Shown here: positions 8,201 through 14,667 of the stretch, in pieces
Layout: the number at the start of each line of letters is the position of its first letter
Numbering within the stretch: position 1 is the first letter of the stretch
Assembly (NCBI GenBank): GCA_003599475.1
Contig: QZKK01000237.1
Span: 1 to 16,369 of the forward strand
Direction of reading: 5' to 3'
DNA: 16,369 nt
DNA from: Desulfobacteraceae bacterium
Lineage (GTDB): Bacteria > Desulfobacterota > Desulfobacteria > Desulfobacterales > SURF-15
Made by a program: the position numbers and the translations under genes
Notes under the pieces: generated by a model
The model's database searches: none
The model's input: only the letters and a program-made list of their open reading frames with translations
Told to the model about the DNA's origin: nothing

Positions 8201-8229
8201 TCGATATTGAATAAATCGGAAAATATCGA
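8201..8229. promoter_or_regulatory. 8-bp inverted repeat upstream of gcvH
   Basis: TCGATATT (8201-8208) and AATATCGA (8222-8229) are exact reverse complements separated by 13 nt, in AT-rich DNA 67 nt before the gcvH start. Its position and symmetry suggest an operator for a dimeric regulator of the gcv operon. A TTGAAT (8207-8212) with TAAGTA 17 nt on is at best a poor promoter overlapping it. Function is inference. Confidence 0.35.
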
Positions 8230-8296
8230 TAAGTAAAAAGCACGCTCAAAAAGTTCCATTTGGAAACGAAATCTTCGATGAAAAAAGGGGGAAATC

Positions 8297-8701
8297 ATGA
8301 AGGAACTGGACGAATTGAACCTGCCGGAAGATGTCCGTTATGCCGAAGATCACGAATGGGTCAAGACCGATTCGGGTACGACGAGAATCGGCATCAGCGA
8401 TTATGCCCAGGACCAGCTCGGGGACATCGTTTACGTGGAGCTGCCGAGCGTCGGCCAAACGCTCAACAAGGGGGATGCGTTCGGCACCGTCGAATCCGTC
8501 AAGGCCGTATCCGAGCTCTACATGCCGATCGGAGGCGAGGTGACCGCGGTCAACAAGAAACTGGAGGACTCGCCCGATCTGGTAAACGTACAGCCCTACG
8601 GCGAGGGCTGGATGATCGAGATCAAATCCGCGGATCCCGCCGAGATGGATTCCCTCATGACAAAACAAGAGTATTTAAAGATGCTGAAAGAGAAGGAATA
8701 G
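8297..8701 (+). CDS. gcvH: Glycine cleavage system H protein
   Basis: Lipoyl-carrying shuttle protein of the glycine cleavage system. It takes the aminomethyl group from the P protein and presents it to the T protein. It has 134 residues, about the family length. The lipoyl attachment lysine is K69 in GTVESVKAVSELYMP. The preceding YVELPSVGQTLNKGD and following NVQPYGEGWMIEI segments are classic. The start is fixed by a strong AAGGGGG SD 5 nt before ATG. It is the first gene of the rightward operon, and its stop codon touches the gcvPA start. Its modification needs LipB and LipA, encoded downstream in the same direction. Confidence 0.97.
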   Translation: MKELDELNLPEDVRYAEDHEWVKTDSGTTRIGISDYAQDQLGDIVYVELPSVGQTLNKGDAFGTVESVKAVSELYMPIGGEVTAVNKKLEDSPDLVNVQPYGEGWMIEIKSADPAEMDSLMTKQEYLKMLKEKE

Positions 8702-10030
8702 ATGCGATATCTACCGCACACCGGGGAAGATATATCCCGGATGCTCGCGGCGATCGGATTGGACAGCCTGGAAGCCCTCTTTGCCCAAATCCCCGCCGAA
8801 TGCCGCCATACCGAGGATCTGAAACTGCCCGAAGCCCTGACGGAATGGGAGCTGGAGGAGCGGATGAACGCCCTTTCCAGTACCGTGGCTGTCGCGCCGG
8901 AATACCGGCTGTGGCTGGGGGCCGGCAGCTACGATCACTACATTCCCGCATCGGTTTCCCACCTTTTGAGCCGGTCTGAATTCGTAACTTCCTATACGCC
9001 GTACCAGCCGGAGATCTCTCAGGGGACCCTGCAGGGCATATTCGAGTATCAGACGCTGGTTGCACGCCTGCTCGGGATGGAAGTCGCCAATGCCTCCATT
9101 TACGACGGCGCCTCGGCGATGGCGGAAGCTCTGTTGATGACGATCCGGATCACCGGCAGAAAACGCATTGCGGTATCCTCGGCCGTACACCCCCATTACC
9201 GCCGGGTGCTTGAGACCTATTTCAAGCCGTCCGGGCATGAAATCATCCTGCTTCCGGTGCTCGAAAACGGCACGACCGATCTTTCCCCGATCGACTCGCT
9301 CGACGGACTTGCAGGGGTAGCCGTGCAGTCTCCCAATTTCTTCGGCTGCATCGAAGACCTGAAGCAGGCCGCCGAAACGGCGCATTCGAAGGGTGCGCTG
9401 TCTGTTTCGGTGTTTACCGAACCTCTTGCCTACGGCCTCCTGAAGAGTCCGGGCAGCCAGGGAGCAGACATTTCCTGCGGGGAAGGGCAGAGCCTTGGCA
9501 TCCCGCGCTCCCTGGGAGGGCCCGCTCTCGGCCTCTTCGCCTCCAGGCGAAATTACGTTCGGAGCATGCCCGGGCGGCTGGTCGGTCAAACCGTCGATCG
9601 GGAGGGGAAAAGGGGGTTTGTATTGACGCTGGCCACCCGTGAGCAGCATATCCGGCGGGAAAAGGCCACCTCCAATATCTGTACGAACAACAGCCTCTGC
9701 GCGATGGCTGCCGCGATGTATATGGCCTCGGTTGGGGGTACCGGCTTCAGGGAGCTGGCCCGGCTGAACTACGACAAGTGCGCGTATCTGAAAGCGGCGC
9801 TAAGAAACGCCGGTTTCGAAATCCCGTTTGAAACCCCCACTTTCAACGAATTCGTAACCGCGATTCCGCCGAAAGTTTACCGCCGGCTGCTTAAAAAAAA
9901 GACCGTTGCAGGCCTTCCGCTGGGGCCGTACTACCCCAAACGCCGGTTTTCAGACAAGTATCTTCTGTGCGTGACGGAGACGGCTTCCAAAGAAGCCATG
10001 GATGATCTCATCAAGGAGCTGTCATCATGA
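8702..10030 (+). CDS. gcvPA: Glycine dehydrogenase (aminomethyl-transferring), subunit 1 (P protein, N-terminal half)
   Basis: Non-lysine half of the split P protein, the PLP enzyme that decarboxylates glycine and loads the aminomethyl group onto lipoyl-GcvH. Its 442 residues match the GcvPA family. Signature stretches include YDHYIPASVSHLLSR, FVTSYTPYQPEISQGTLQ and the later EQHIRREKATSNICTNN. It carries no PLP lysine, as expected for this subunit. The ATG directly follows the gcvH TAG, with AAGGAA at the end of gcvH as SD. Its stop overlaps the gcvPB start by four bases (ATGA), which favours coupled, equimolar synthesis of the two halves. Confidence 0.97.
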   Translation: MRYLPHTGEDISRMLAAIGLDSLEALFAQIPAECRHTEDLKLPEALTEWELEERMNALSSTVAVAPEYRLWLGAGSYDHYIPASVSHLLSRSEFVTSYTPYQPEISQGTLQGIFEYQTLVARLLGMEVANASIYDGASAMAEALLMTIRITGRKRIAVSSAVHPHYRRVLETYFKPSGHEIILLPVLENGTTDLSPIDSLDGLAGVAVQSPNFFGCIEDLKQAAETAHSKGALSVSVFTEPLAYGLLKSPGSQGADISCGEGQSLGIPRSLGGPALGLFASRRNYVRSMPGRLVGQTVDREGKRGFVLTLATREQHIRREKATSNICTNNSLCAMAAAMYMASVGGTGFRELARLNYDKCAYLKAALRNAGFEIPFETPTFNEFVTAIPPKVYRRLLKKKTVAGLPLGPYYPKRRFSDKYLLCVTETASKEAMDDLIKELSS

Positions 10031-11484
10031 ATACGGGACTCGGTACGACCGGTCTGATACTGAATGAACCGCTGCTGTGGGAAAAGGGAAGAAAAGGGAG
10101 ATGCGGCTTCTCCATTCCCCGGCGCGATGTGCCCGAAGCGGGGGCGGATGCCGCAATCTGCGGCGAGGGTCCGGATTTTCCCGATCTTAGCGAAGTCGAC
10201 GTGGTGCGCCACTACACGCGACTTTCTCAATGGAATTTCGGCGTCGATACCGGAATGTATCCGCTGGGATCCTGCACCATGAAGTACAACCCGAAGATCA
10301 ACGAAAAGATGGCGCAACTGAACGGCTTTGCGGGCGCACACCCGCTCCTTCCGGCTTCGATGGTGCAGGGTGCGCTCCGGATCATGTTCGAGCTCGAACG
10401 GTACCTTGCCGAGATCACCGGAATGGATGCCGTATCGGTACAGCCGGCGGCGGGGGCACACGGCGAGCTTACCGGAATGCTGATCCTTCACGCCTATCAT
10501 GAGAAAAGCGGAAAGCAGCGAAACAAGATCATCGTCCCGGACACTGCACACGGCACCAATCCGGCCAGCGCCGCCCTCTGCGGATACCGCCCGGTCTCTG
10601 TCAAGGTAAACGAGCAGGGAATCCTCAACGTCGAACAGATTCAGGCGGTCATGGATTCCGACACCGCCGGCATCATGCTCACCAACCCGAACACGCTGGG
10701 GCTTTTCGAAGAAAACATCCAACCCATCGCGGATATCGTTCATTCCCGGGGAGGTTTGGTTTACTGCGACGGCGCCAACATGAATGCGCTGATGGGGATC
10801 GTCAGCATGGGGTGTGCCGGTGTCGATGTCATGCACCTGAATCTGCACAAGACCTTTTCCACGCCTCACGGCGGCGGCGGGCCGGGGGCTGGCCCCGTCT
10901 GCGTGAAGAAGCATCTGGAGCCCTTTCTGCCGGTGCCGAGAATCGTCGAGGGGAAAAACGGACTGGCCCTGTCCGAAGACTATCCCCTTTCCGTCGGCAG
11001 ACTCCACGCCTTCTTCGGAAGCTTCGGCGTGCTGGTAAAGGCCTATGCCTATATCCGGAGCATGGGACCCGACGGGTTGAAGCAGGCAAGCCGGCTGGCT
11101 GTCCTCAACGCAAACTACGTCAAGGAAAAACTCAAGGGGACGCTGCATCTTCCCTACGACCGGATATGCATGCACGAGTGCGTCTTTTCCGATAAGTATC
11201 AGAAAGACTTCAAGGTGACCACCCTCGATATAGTCAAGCGTCTGATCGATTACGGATTCCACCCCCCCACGATCTATTTCCCCCTGGTGGTCAACGGAGC
11301 CATCATGATCGAGCCCTGCGAAACAGAATCCAAAGAGGACCTGGACCGGCTGATCGAAGCCTTTCAATCGATTGCCGTAGAGGCCGAAGAAAGCCCGGAG
11401 CTTCTCAAAAATGCCCCGACACGGGGCAAGGTCAGACGGCTGGACGAGACGGCCGCCGCGCGGAATCCTTGTCTGACGGGGTAG
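10027..11484 (+). CDS. gcvPB: Glycine dehydrogenase (aminomethyl-transferring), subunit 2 (P protein, C-terminal half)
   Basis: PLP-binding half of the split glycine decarboxylase (485 residues). The PLP lysine is K275 in LNLHKTFSTPHGGGGPG. MYPLGSCTMKYNP near the N-terminus and VPDTAHGTNPASA are further family signatures. It overlaps gcvPA by ATGA and has AAGGAG as SD. The split P protein is usual in Firmicutes, archaea and Desulfobacterota, whereas E. coli has a fused form. A 121-nt gap with a palindromic repeat element separates it from lipB. The long open frame on the opposite strand is a shadow. Confidence 0.97.
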   Translation: MNTGLGTTGLILNEPLLWEKGRKGRCGFSIPRRDVPEAGADAAICGEGPDFPDLSEVDVVRHYTRLSQWNFGVDTGMYPLGSCTMKYNPKINEKMAQLNGFAGAHPLLPASMVQGALRIMFELERYLAEITGMDAVSVQPAAGAHGELTGMLILHAYHEKSGKQRNKIIVPDTAHGTNPASAALCGYRPVSVKVNEQGILNVEQIQAVMDSDTAGIMLTNPNTLGLFEENIQPIADIVHSRGGLVYCDGANMNALMGIVSMGCAGVDVMHLNLHKTFSTPHGGGGPGAGPVCVKKHLEPFLPVPRIVEGKNGLALSEDYPLSVGRLHAFFGSFGVLVKAYAYIRSMGPDGLKQASRLAVLNANYVKEKLKGTLHLPYDRICMHECVFSDKYQKDFKVTTLDIVKRLIDYGFHPPTIYFPLVVNGAIMIEPCETESKEDLDRLIEAFQSIAVEAEESPELLKNAPTRGKVRRLDETAAARNPCLTG

Positions 11485-11498
11485 AAGGCGGGAACGCA

Positions 11499-11581
11499 AA
11501 CCACGAAACACACGAAATACACGAAAAAGTCAAAAAGAAACTCTCGATCGTTTTTCGTGTCTTTTCGTTTTTTTCGTGGTT
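11499..11581. repeat. Palindromic element made of 9-nt tandem repeats (TTTCGTGTG type) between gcvPB and lipB
   Basis: The left arm (11499-11528) has 9-nt units such as ACCACGAAA, CACACGAAA and TACACGAAA. The right arm (11551-11581) runs the other way with TTTTTCGTG and similar units, ending in TTTCGTGGTT. The arms are reverse complements over about 30 nt with three mismatches and one gap, around a 22-nt loop. On the plus strand this would form a long hairpin between gcvPB and lipB. No U-run follows. Its plus-strand translation gives NHETHEIHEK, a nonsense peptide typical of such tracts. It begins 15 nt after the gcvPB stop. Confidence 0.75.
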
Positions 11582-11605
11582 AAAGTTGGAATTCAGGATA
11601 CGAGG

Positions 11606-12388
11606 ATGCCCGAGGTGGATAAAGGAGATTGCGGCCGTCCGGCGTGGCTTGCGGTTGCCCTTCCCCGAAGCCCCTATATGGAAATTTGGCGCCTCCAGGC
11701 GGCCCTCGCGGCAGCCCGCAGGGAAGGGACGATCGATCGGGACGTCGTGCTCTTTCTGGAGCACCTGCCGGTCTTTACGCTGGGCCGCCGGGGAGGAAGA
11801 GAAAACCTGAAGGTCCCCGAGTCTTTTCTGGACGAATCAAAAATTCCGATCGTTCACGTCGAACGCGGCGGCAGCATCACGTATCACGGCCCCGGGCAGA
11901 TCGTAGTCTATCCGATCATCGACCTGAAAAACTCTCCTTTCTCGGTGATCGAATACGTCACGTGCCTCGAAGAGGTGATGATTCGAACGCTTGCCGCCTG
12001 GGGAATTCCGGCGGAACGAAATCGCCTCAACCGGGGTGTCTGGGTAAACGACTGCAAGATCGGAAGCCTCGGGGTGGCGATTCGAAGGGGCGTTTCCTTT
12101 CACGGCTTCTCGCTGAACGTCAGCGTCTCCATGGAGCCGTTCAAATGGATGCACCCGTGCGGACTCAAGGATGTGGGAGTCACCTCCATGTCGTGCGAGC
12201 TTGCACAGGATGTTCCGGTTGCAGGGGTTTTGGAGACGATGAAAAAACAGATGTCCGATGTCTTTCATGTGAACCTGATTCCGGCAGGCATCGACGGTTT
12301 GCTCCGGAAGATGGAAATCGGAGATCAGAGGCCGGAAGTCGGATGTCGGAAATCGGAAGAGCAGGAAGTTGAGAAGTTAAGAAGATGA
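11606..12388 (+). CDS. lipB: Octanoyl-[acyl-carrier-protein]:protein N-octanoyltransferase LipB
   Basis: Transfers octanoate from acyl-carrier protein to lipoyl domains such as GcvH; LipA then adds the sulfurs. The core is complete: ERGGSITYHGPGQ at 86-98, catalytic K151 in CKIGSLG, and catalytic C185 in WMHPCGLKDVGVTS. ATG 11606 is chosen (260 residues) because AGGA lies 7 nt upstream and WLAVALPRSPYMEIWRLQ then sits at the usual distance. An in-frame GTG at 11576 falls inside the preceding repeat element and is unlikely. The C-terminus is odd: residues 236-260 are encoded by tandem-repeat DNA (7-nt then 8-nt units), which also supplies the stop codon. The catalytic core is untouched, so it should work. 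lipA follows after 28 nt. Confidence 0.95.
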   Translation: MPEVDKGDCGRPAWLAVALPRSPYMEIWRLQAALAAARREGTIDRDVVLFLEHLPVFTLGRRGGRENLKVPESFLDESKIPIVHVERGGSITYHGPGQIVVYPIIDLKNSPFSVIEYVTCLEEVMIRTLAAWGIPAERNRLNRGVWVNDCKIGSLGVAIRRGVSFHGFSLNVSVSMEPFKWMHPCGLKDVGVTSMSCELAQDVPVAGVLETMKKQMSDVFHVNLIPAGIDGLLRKMEIGDQRPEVGCRKSEEQEVEKLRR

Positions 12389-12394
12389 GAAGAT
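12314..12394. repeat. 7-nt then 8-nt tandem tracts overlapping the 3' end of lipB
   Basis: Seven consecutive 7-nt units (12314-12362; for example GAAATCG, GAAGTCG, GATGTCG) are followed without a break by four 8-nt units (12363-12394; AGGAAGTT, GAGAAGTT, AAGAAGAT, GAGAAGAT). The phase is exact throughout each block. The lipB frame runs through both and stops at TGA 12386-12388, inside the 8-nt block. Two different periods meeting end to end is notable. Confidence 0.85.
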
Positions 12395-12416
12395 TCGCTT
12401 AGAGGATTTTGTAGAC

Positions 12417-13271
12417 GTGCAGAAAAAACCTCCATGGCTGAAAAGAAGGCTCCCTGCCGGACCCGCCGTCGAAGGCGTCCGGAATCTGATTGAAAAGAGC
12501 AACCTGCATACGGTTTGTCAGGAAGCGCGGTGCCCGAACATCTGGGAATGCTTCTCCTGTAAAACGGCCACTTTCCTGATTCTGGGTTCCACCTGCACAC
12601 GCAACTGCAGGTTTTGTGCGGTTTCCGGAGGACTCCCTTCCCCCGTCGATCCGGATGAGCCGGACAAAGTGGCCGAAGCGGCCGAAAAGATGCAGCTTTC
12701 CTATGTCGTGGTCACATCGGTCACCCGGGATGACCTCCCGGACGGCGGTGCCGGAATTTTTGCCCGGACGATTTTTGCGCTTCGGCAAAGGATCCCGAAC
12801 GTAAGGGTCGAGGTTTTGATACCCGATTTTCAAGGAGACAGGCAGGCTCTCGAAAAAGTGGTCGCCGCCCGCCCGGATGTCTTGAATCACAACATCGAAA
12901 CGGTCCCACGCCTCTATCCATTCGTAAGACCGCAGGCGGATTTCGGCCGATCCGTCGAGCTCCTCGCACGGGCGAGAAAAATCGATCGGGATATCGAGAC
13001 CAAATCCGGCATGATGCTGGGGCTGGGCGAAACCCCGCAGGAGGTAACGGAAGCTCTGGAGGCGCTGCGGAGTGCGGATTGCCGCTTTCTGACACTGGGC
13101 CAGTACCTGCAGCCGAGCCGGGAGCATCTGCCGGTTCGACGCTTCGTCCCGCCGGAGGAATTCGACCGATGGAAGCAGAAAGCCCTGGCGATGGGATTTC
13201 AACATGTCGCCAGCGGCCCTCTGGTCCGAAGCTCGTACCATGCCAAAGAACTGTATGACGAGGAATTTTAG
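12417..13271 (+). CDS. lipA: Lipoyl synthase LipA (radical SAM)
   Basis: Inserts two sulfur atoms into protein-bound octanoyl groups to give lipoyl. It has 284 residues and starts at GTG; the following KKPPWLKRRLPAGP is the standard LipA N-terminus, so the start is safe although the SD (AGAGG) is about 11 nt away. Both iron-sulfur clusters are intact: C34, C39 and C45 for the auxiliary cluster, and C60-x3-C64-x2-C67 for the radical SAM cluster. The conserved C-terminal RSS (271-273) is present. It lies 28 nt after lipB and works with it on GcvH. Its stop codon TAG (13269-13271) is inside a 7-nt tandem tract that begins at 13266. Confidence 0.98.
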   Translation: MQKKPPWLKRRLPAGPAVEGVRNLIEKSNLHTVCQEARCPNIWECFSCKTATFLILGSTCTRNCRFCAVSGGLPSPVDPDEPDKVAEAAEKMQLSYVVVTSVTRDDLPDGGAGIFARTIFALRQRIPNVRVEVLIPDFQGDRQALEKVVAARPDVLNHNIETVPRLYPFVRPQADFGRSVELLARARKIDRDIETKSGMMLGLGETPQEVTEALEALRSADCRFLTLGQYLQPSREHLPVRRFVPPEEFDRWKQKALAMGFQHVASGPLVRSSYHAKELYDEEF

Positions 13272-13293
13272 ATCTAAGATTTTAGATTTTTGG
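13266..13293. repeat. 7-nt tandem tract containing the lipA stop codon
   Basis: Four in-phase 7-nt units, TTTTAGA, TCTAAGA, TTTTAGA, TTTTTGG. The first unit contributes the TAG stop of lipA. The final unit gives a short T-run but there is no GC-rich hairpin before it, so it is not a standard terminator. Confidence 0.7.
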
Positions 13294-13347
13294 GCTGATT
13301 TTCGGCATTTACAGAGATCGGCTTCTCAGTTTACGGATTTTATCATT

Positions 13348-13373
13348 CTTTGCGTGCTTTGCGACTTTGCGTG
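13348..13373. repeat. 8-9-nt tandem tract (CTTTGCGTG type) upstream of alr
   Basis: CTTTGCGTG, CTTTGCGA, CTTTGCGTG in direct succession. It lies in the lipA-alr gap, 47 nt before the alr ATG. A GTG inside the last unit opens an in-frame upstream extension of alr that is very probably not used. The rest of the gap (13294-13347) shows no convincing promoter. Confidence 0.65.
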
Positions 13374-13420
13374 AGACTCTATTATTCGTATTCAGCGGCC
13401 CGGAAGGAAATTCATTTGCG

Positions 13421-14593
13421 ATGAACCTGGATAGAGTGGAACCTTATGTCACTTGGGCGGAGATCGACCTGAAGGCGATCGTGCACAACCTCCGGTCGTT
13501 GAAAAGCATTACCCGCGCTCCCGCACGGATGATGGCGGTGGTCAAAGCGAACGCCTACGGGCACGGGTATAAGGAAGTTTCGCGGGCTGCGCTTGAAGGC
13601 GGAGCGGATATGCTGGGAGTCGCCCGGATCGATGAGGCCGTGAGGTTGAGACAAGCGGGTCTCGACGCCCCGATTCTGATTTTCGGCTACACTCCGCCCG
13701 ATCATGCGAACCTCCTGATACGGCATCATCTCACTCAGACCGTCGGTTCCTATGAAATGGCTGCCGCCCTTTCGGAAGCGATTGCAGGGGGGGAAAGCAT
13801 CCGCATCCACCTGAAGGTGGATACGGGGATGGGAAGATTGGGGATCTTACCGGACTGCCGTCGGTTCGCGCCTTTAGGACCGAGTCGATTCGCCTCTGCT
13901 GTCGACGAGGTGAAGGCGATCGCCGGGCTGCCCGGGTTCGAGTTGGAGGGCGTCTATACCCATTTTGCGAGCGCGGACAGTTCGAATAAGACCGAAGCCG
14001 AACGGCAGTTTGAAATCTTTCAGGAATTTCTGCACGACCTCACCCGCGCCGGAATCGAATTTCCCGTCCGTCATGCGGCTAACAGCGCGGCCATCATCGA
14101 TATGCCGGAGACCCATTTGGATATGGTGCGGGCGGGCATTTCCCTCTACGGGCTCTATCCATCGGAGGAGGTGGACAAGAATCGGGTCTCTCTCCGCCCG
14201 GCGATGGCGCTGAAGACGCGCATTGCACACCTCAAGCGGGTTCCCGCAGGATTCAAGGTCAGCTATGGACTTACTTACGAGACAAACGCACCGACCACAA
14301 TCGCAACGGTTCCGATCGGTTACGCCGACGGCTTCGATCGCCTCCTCTCCTCCAGGGGGCATATGCTGGTCTGCGGAAAGCGGGCCCCGATCATCGGGCG
14401 AATCTGCATGGATCAGACGATGCTGGAAGTCGGACATATTCCGGAGGCAGGCCTCGATGAGGAGGTGGTGGCTTTCGGAAGCCAGCGGGGGCATTCGATT
14501 CCCGCAGAGGAGGTCGCCTCGACGATCGGCACCATCAATTACGAGGTCGTATCCAAGATCACCGAGCGGGTTTTTCGGCGCTATCTGAAGTGA
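13421..14593 (+). CDS. alr: Alanine racemase
   Basis: PLP enzyme that interconverts L- and D-alanine, giving D-alanine for peptidoglycan. From ATG 13421 it has 390 residues. The PLP lysine is K42 in VVKANAYGHG. KVDTGMGRLGI lies mid-barrel, the second catalytic base is Y282 in KVSYGLTYE, and RICMDQTMLEV follows in the C-terminal domain. No signal peptide is seen, so it should be cytoplasmic. The start was chosen because AAGGAA lies upstream and MNLDRVEPYVTWAEIDL aligns with known N-termini; a GTG 54 nt upstream sits in repeat DNA. It follows lipA by 149 nt and converges with holA. A repeat tract begins 2 nt after its stop. Confidence 0.97.
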   Translation: MNLDRVEPYVTWAEIDLKAIVHNLRSLKSITRAPARMMAVVKANAYGHGYKEVSRAALEGGADMLGVARIDEAVRLRQAGLDAPILIFGYTPPDHANLLIRHHLTQTVGSYEMAAALSEAIAGGESIRIHLKVDTGMGRLGILPDCRRFAPLGPSRFASAVDEVKAIAGLPGFELEGVYTHFASADSSNKTEAERQFEIFQEFLHDLTRAGIEFPVRHAANSAAIIDMPETHLDMVRAGISLYGLYPSEEVDKNRVSLRPAMALKTRIAHLKRVPAGFKVSYGLTYETNAPTTIATVPIGYADGFDRLLSSRGHMLVCGKRAPIIGRICMDQTMLEVGHIPEAGLDEEVVAFGSQRGHSIPAEEVASTIGTINYEVVSKITERVFRRYLK

Positions 14594-14594
14594 T

Positions 14595-14615
14595 GCGAGT
14601 TGCGCGTTACGGGTT
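14595..14615. repeat. 7-nt tandem tract (GCGNGTT type) just after alr
   Basis: Three in-phase units, GCGAGTT, GCGCGTT and ACGGGTT, starting 2 nt after the alr stop codon. Short, but the placement matches the other tracts at gene ends. Confidence 0.55.
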
Positions 14616-14627
14616 ATTATGCATTTC

Positions 14628-14667
14628 CCCGCGTCCCCGCGTCTCAGCGTCTCCGTGTCTTGCGCTA
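14628..14667. repeat. 8-nt tandem tract (CCCGCGTC type) between convergent alr and holA units
   Basis: CCCGCGTC, CCCGCGTC, TCAGCGTC and TCCGTGTC are in exact 8-nt phase (14628-14659), with TTGCGCTA following. The last segment contains the stop codon (TAG on the minus strand, 14667-14665) of the 69-residue gene. With the previous tract it fills the whole 71-nt convergent gap. No bidirectional terminator is visible. Confidence 0.8.

Larger units (their letters stand above)
7769..8296. other. 528-nt divergent intergenic region folD/gcvH, packed with short-period repeats
   Basis: No credible gene. A minus-strand open frame at 8050-8298 translates a repeat tract (TKHTKHTK) and is spurious. Contents from left: folD leader with SD; an inverted pair of 8-nt tandem tracts (7827-7990) around an AT-rich core that itself has a near-direct repeat (TTAAGACTCT then TTAAGGACTCT, 7881-7902); unremarkable sequence at 7991-8098; a 9-nt tract (8101-8127); a 7-nt tract (8174-8194); an 8-bp inverted repeat (8201-8229); and the gcvH leader. 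A glycine riboswitch was looked for and not found. Confidence 0.7.

Noticed and set aside
8133..8296. Glycine riboswitch before gcvH
   Set aside because: The conserved aptamer core motifs are not present. The GGAGAG found here belongs to a 7-nt repeat tract.
8050..8298. Minus-strand 82-codon frame upstream of gcvH
   Set aside because: Part of the peptide (TKHTKHTK) is simply a translated 9-nt tandem repeat. It has no homology I recognise and overlaps the gcvH promoter region.
11576..11605. Upstream GTG start for lipB
   Set aside because: The GTG sits in the right arm of the repeat element. ATG 11606 has an SD-like AGGA and gives the normal LipB N-terminus.
13367..13420. Upstream GTG start for alr
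   Set aside because: The GTG is part of a CTTTGCGTG repeat unit, and the added 18 residues do not match alanine racemases. ATG 13421 has AAGGAA upstream.
7827..14667. CRISPR array interpretation of the short repeats
   Set aside because: Units are 7-9 nt, contiguous and degenerate, with no spacers and no cas genes.
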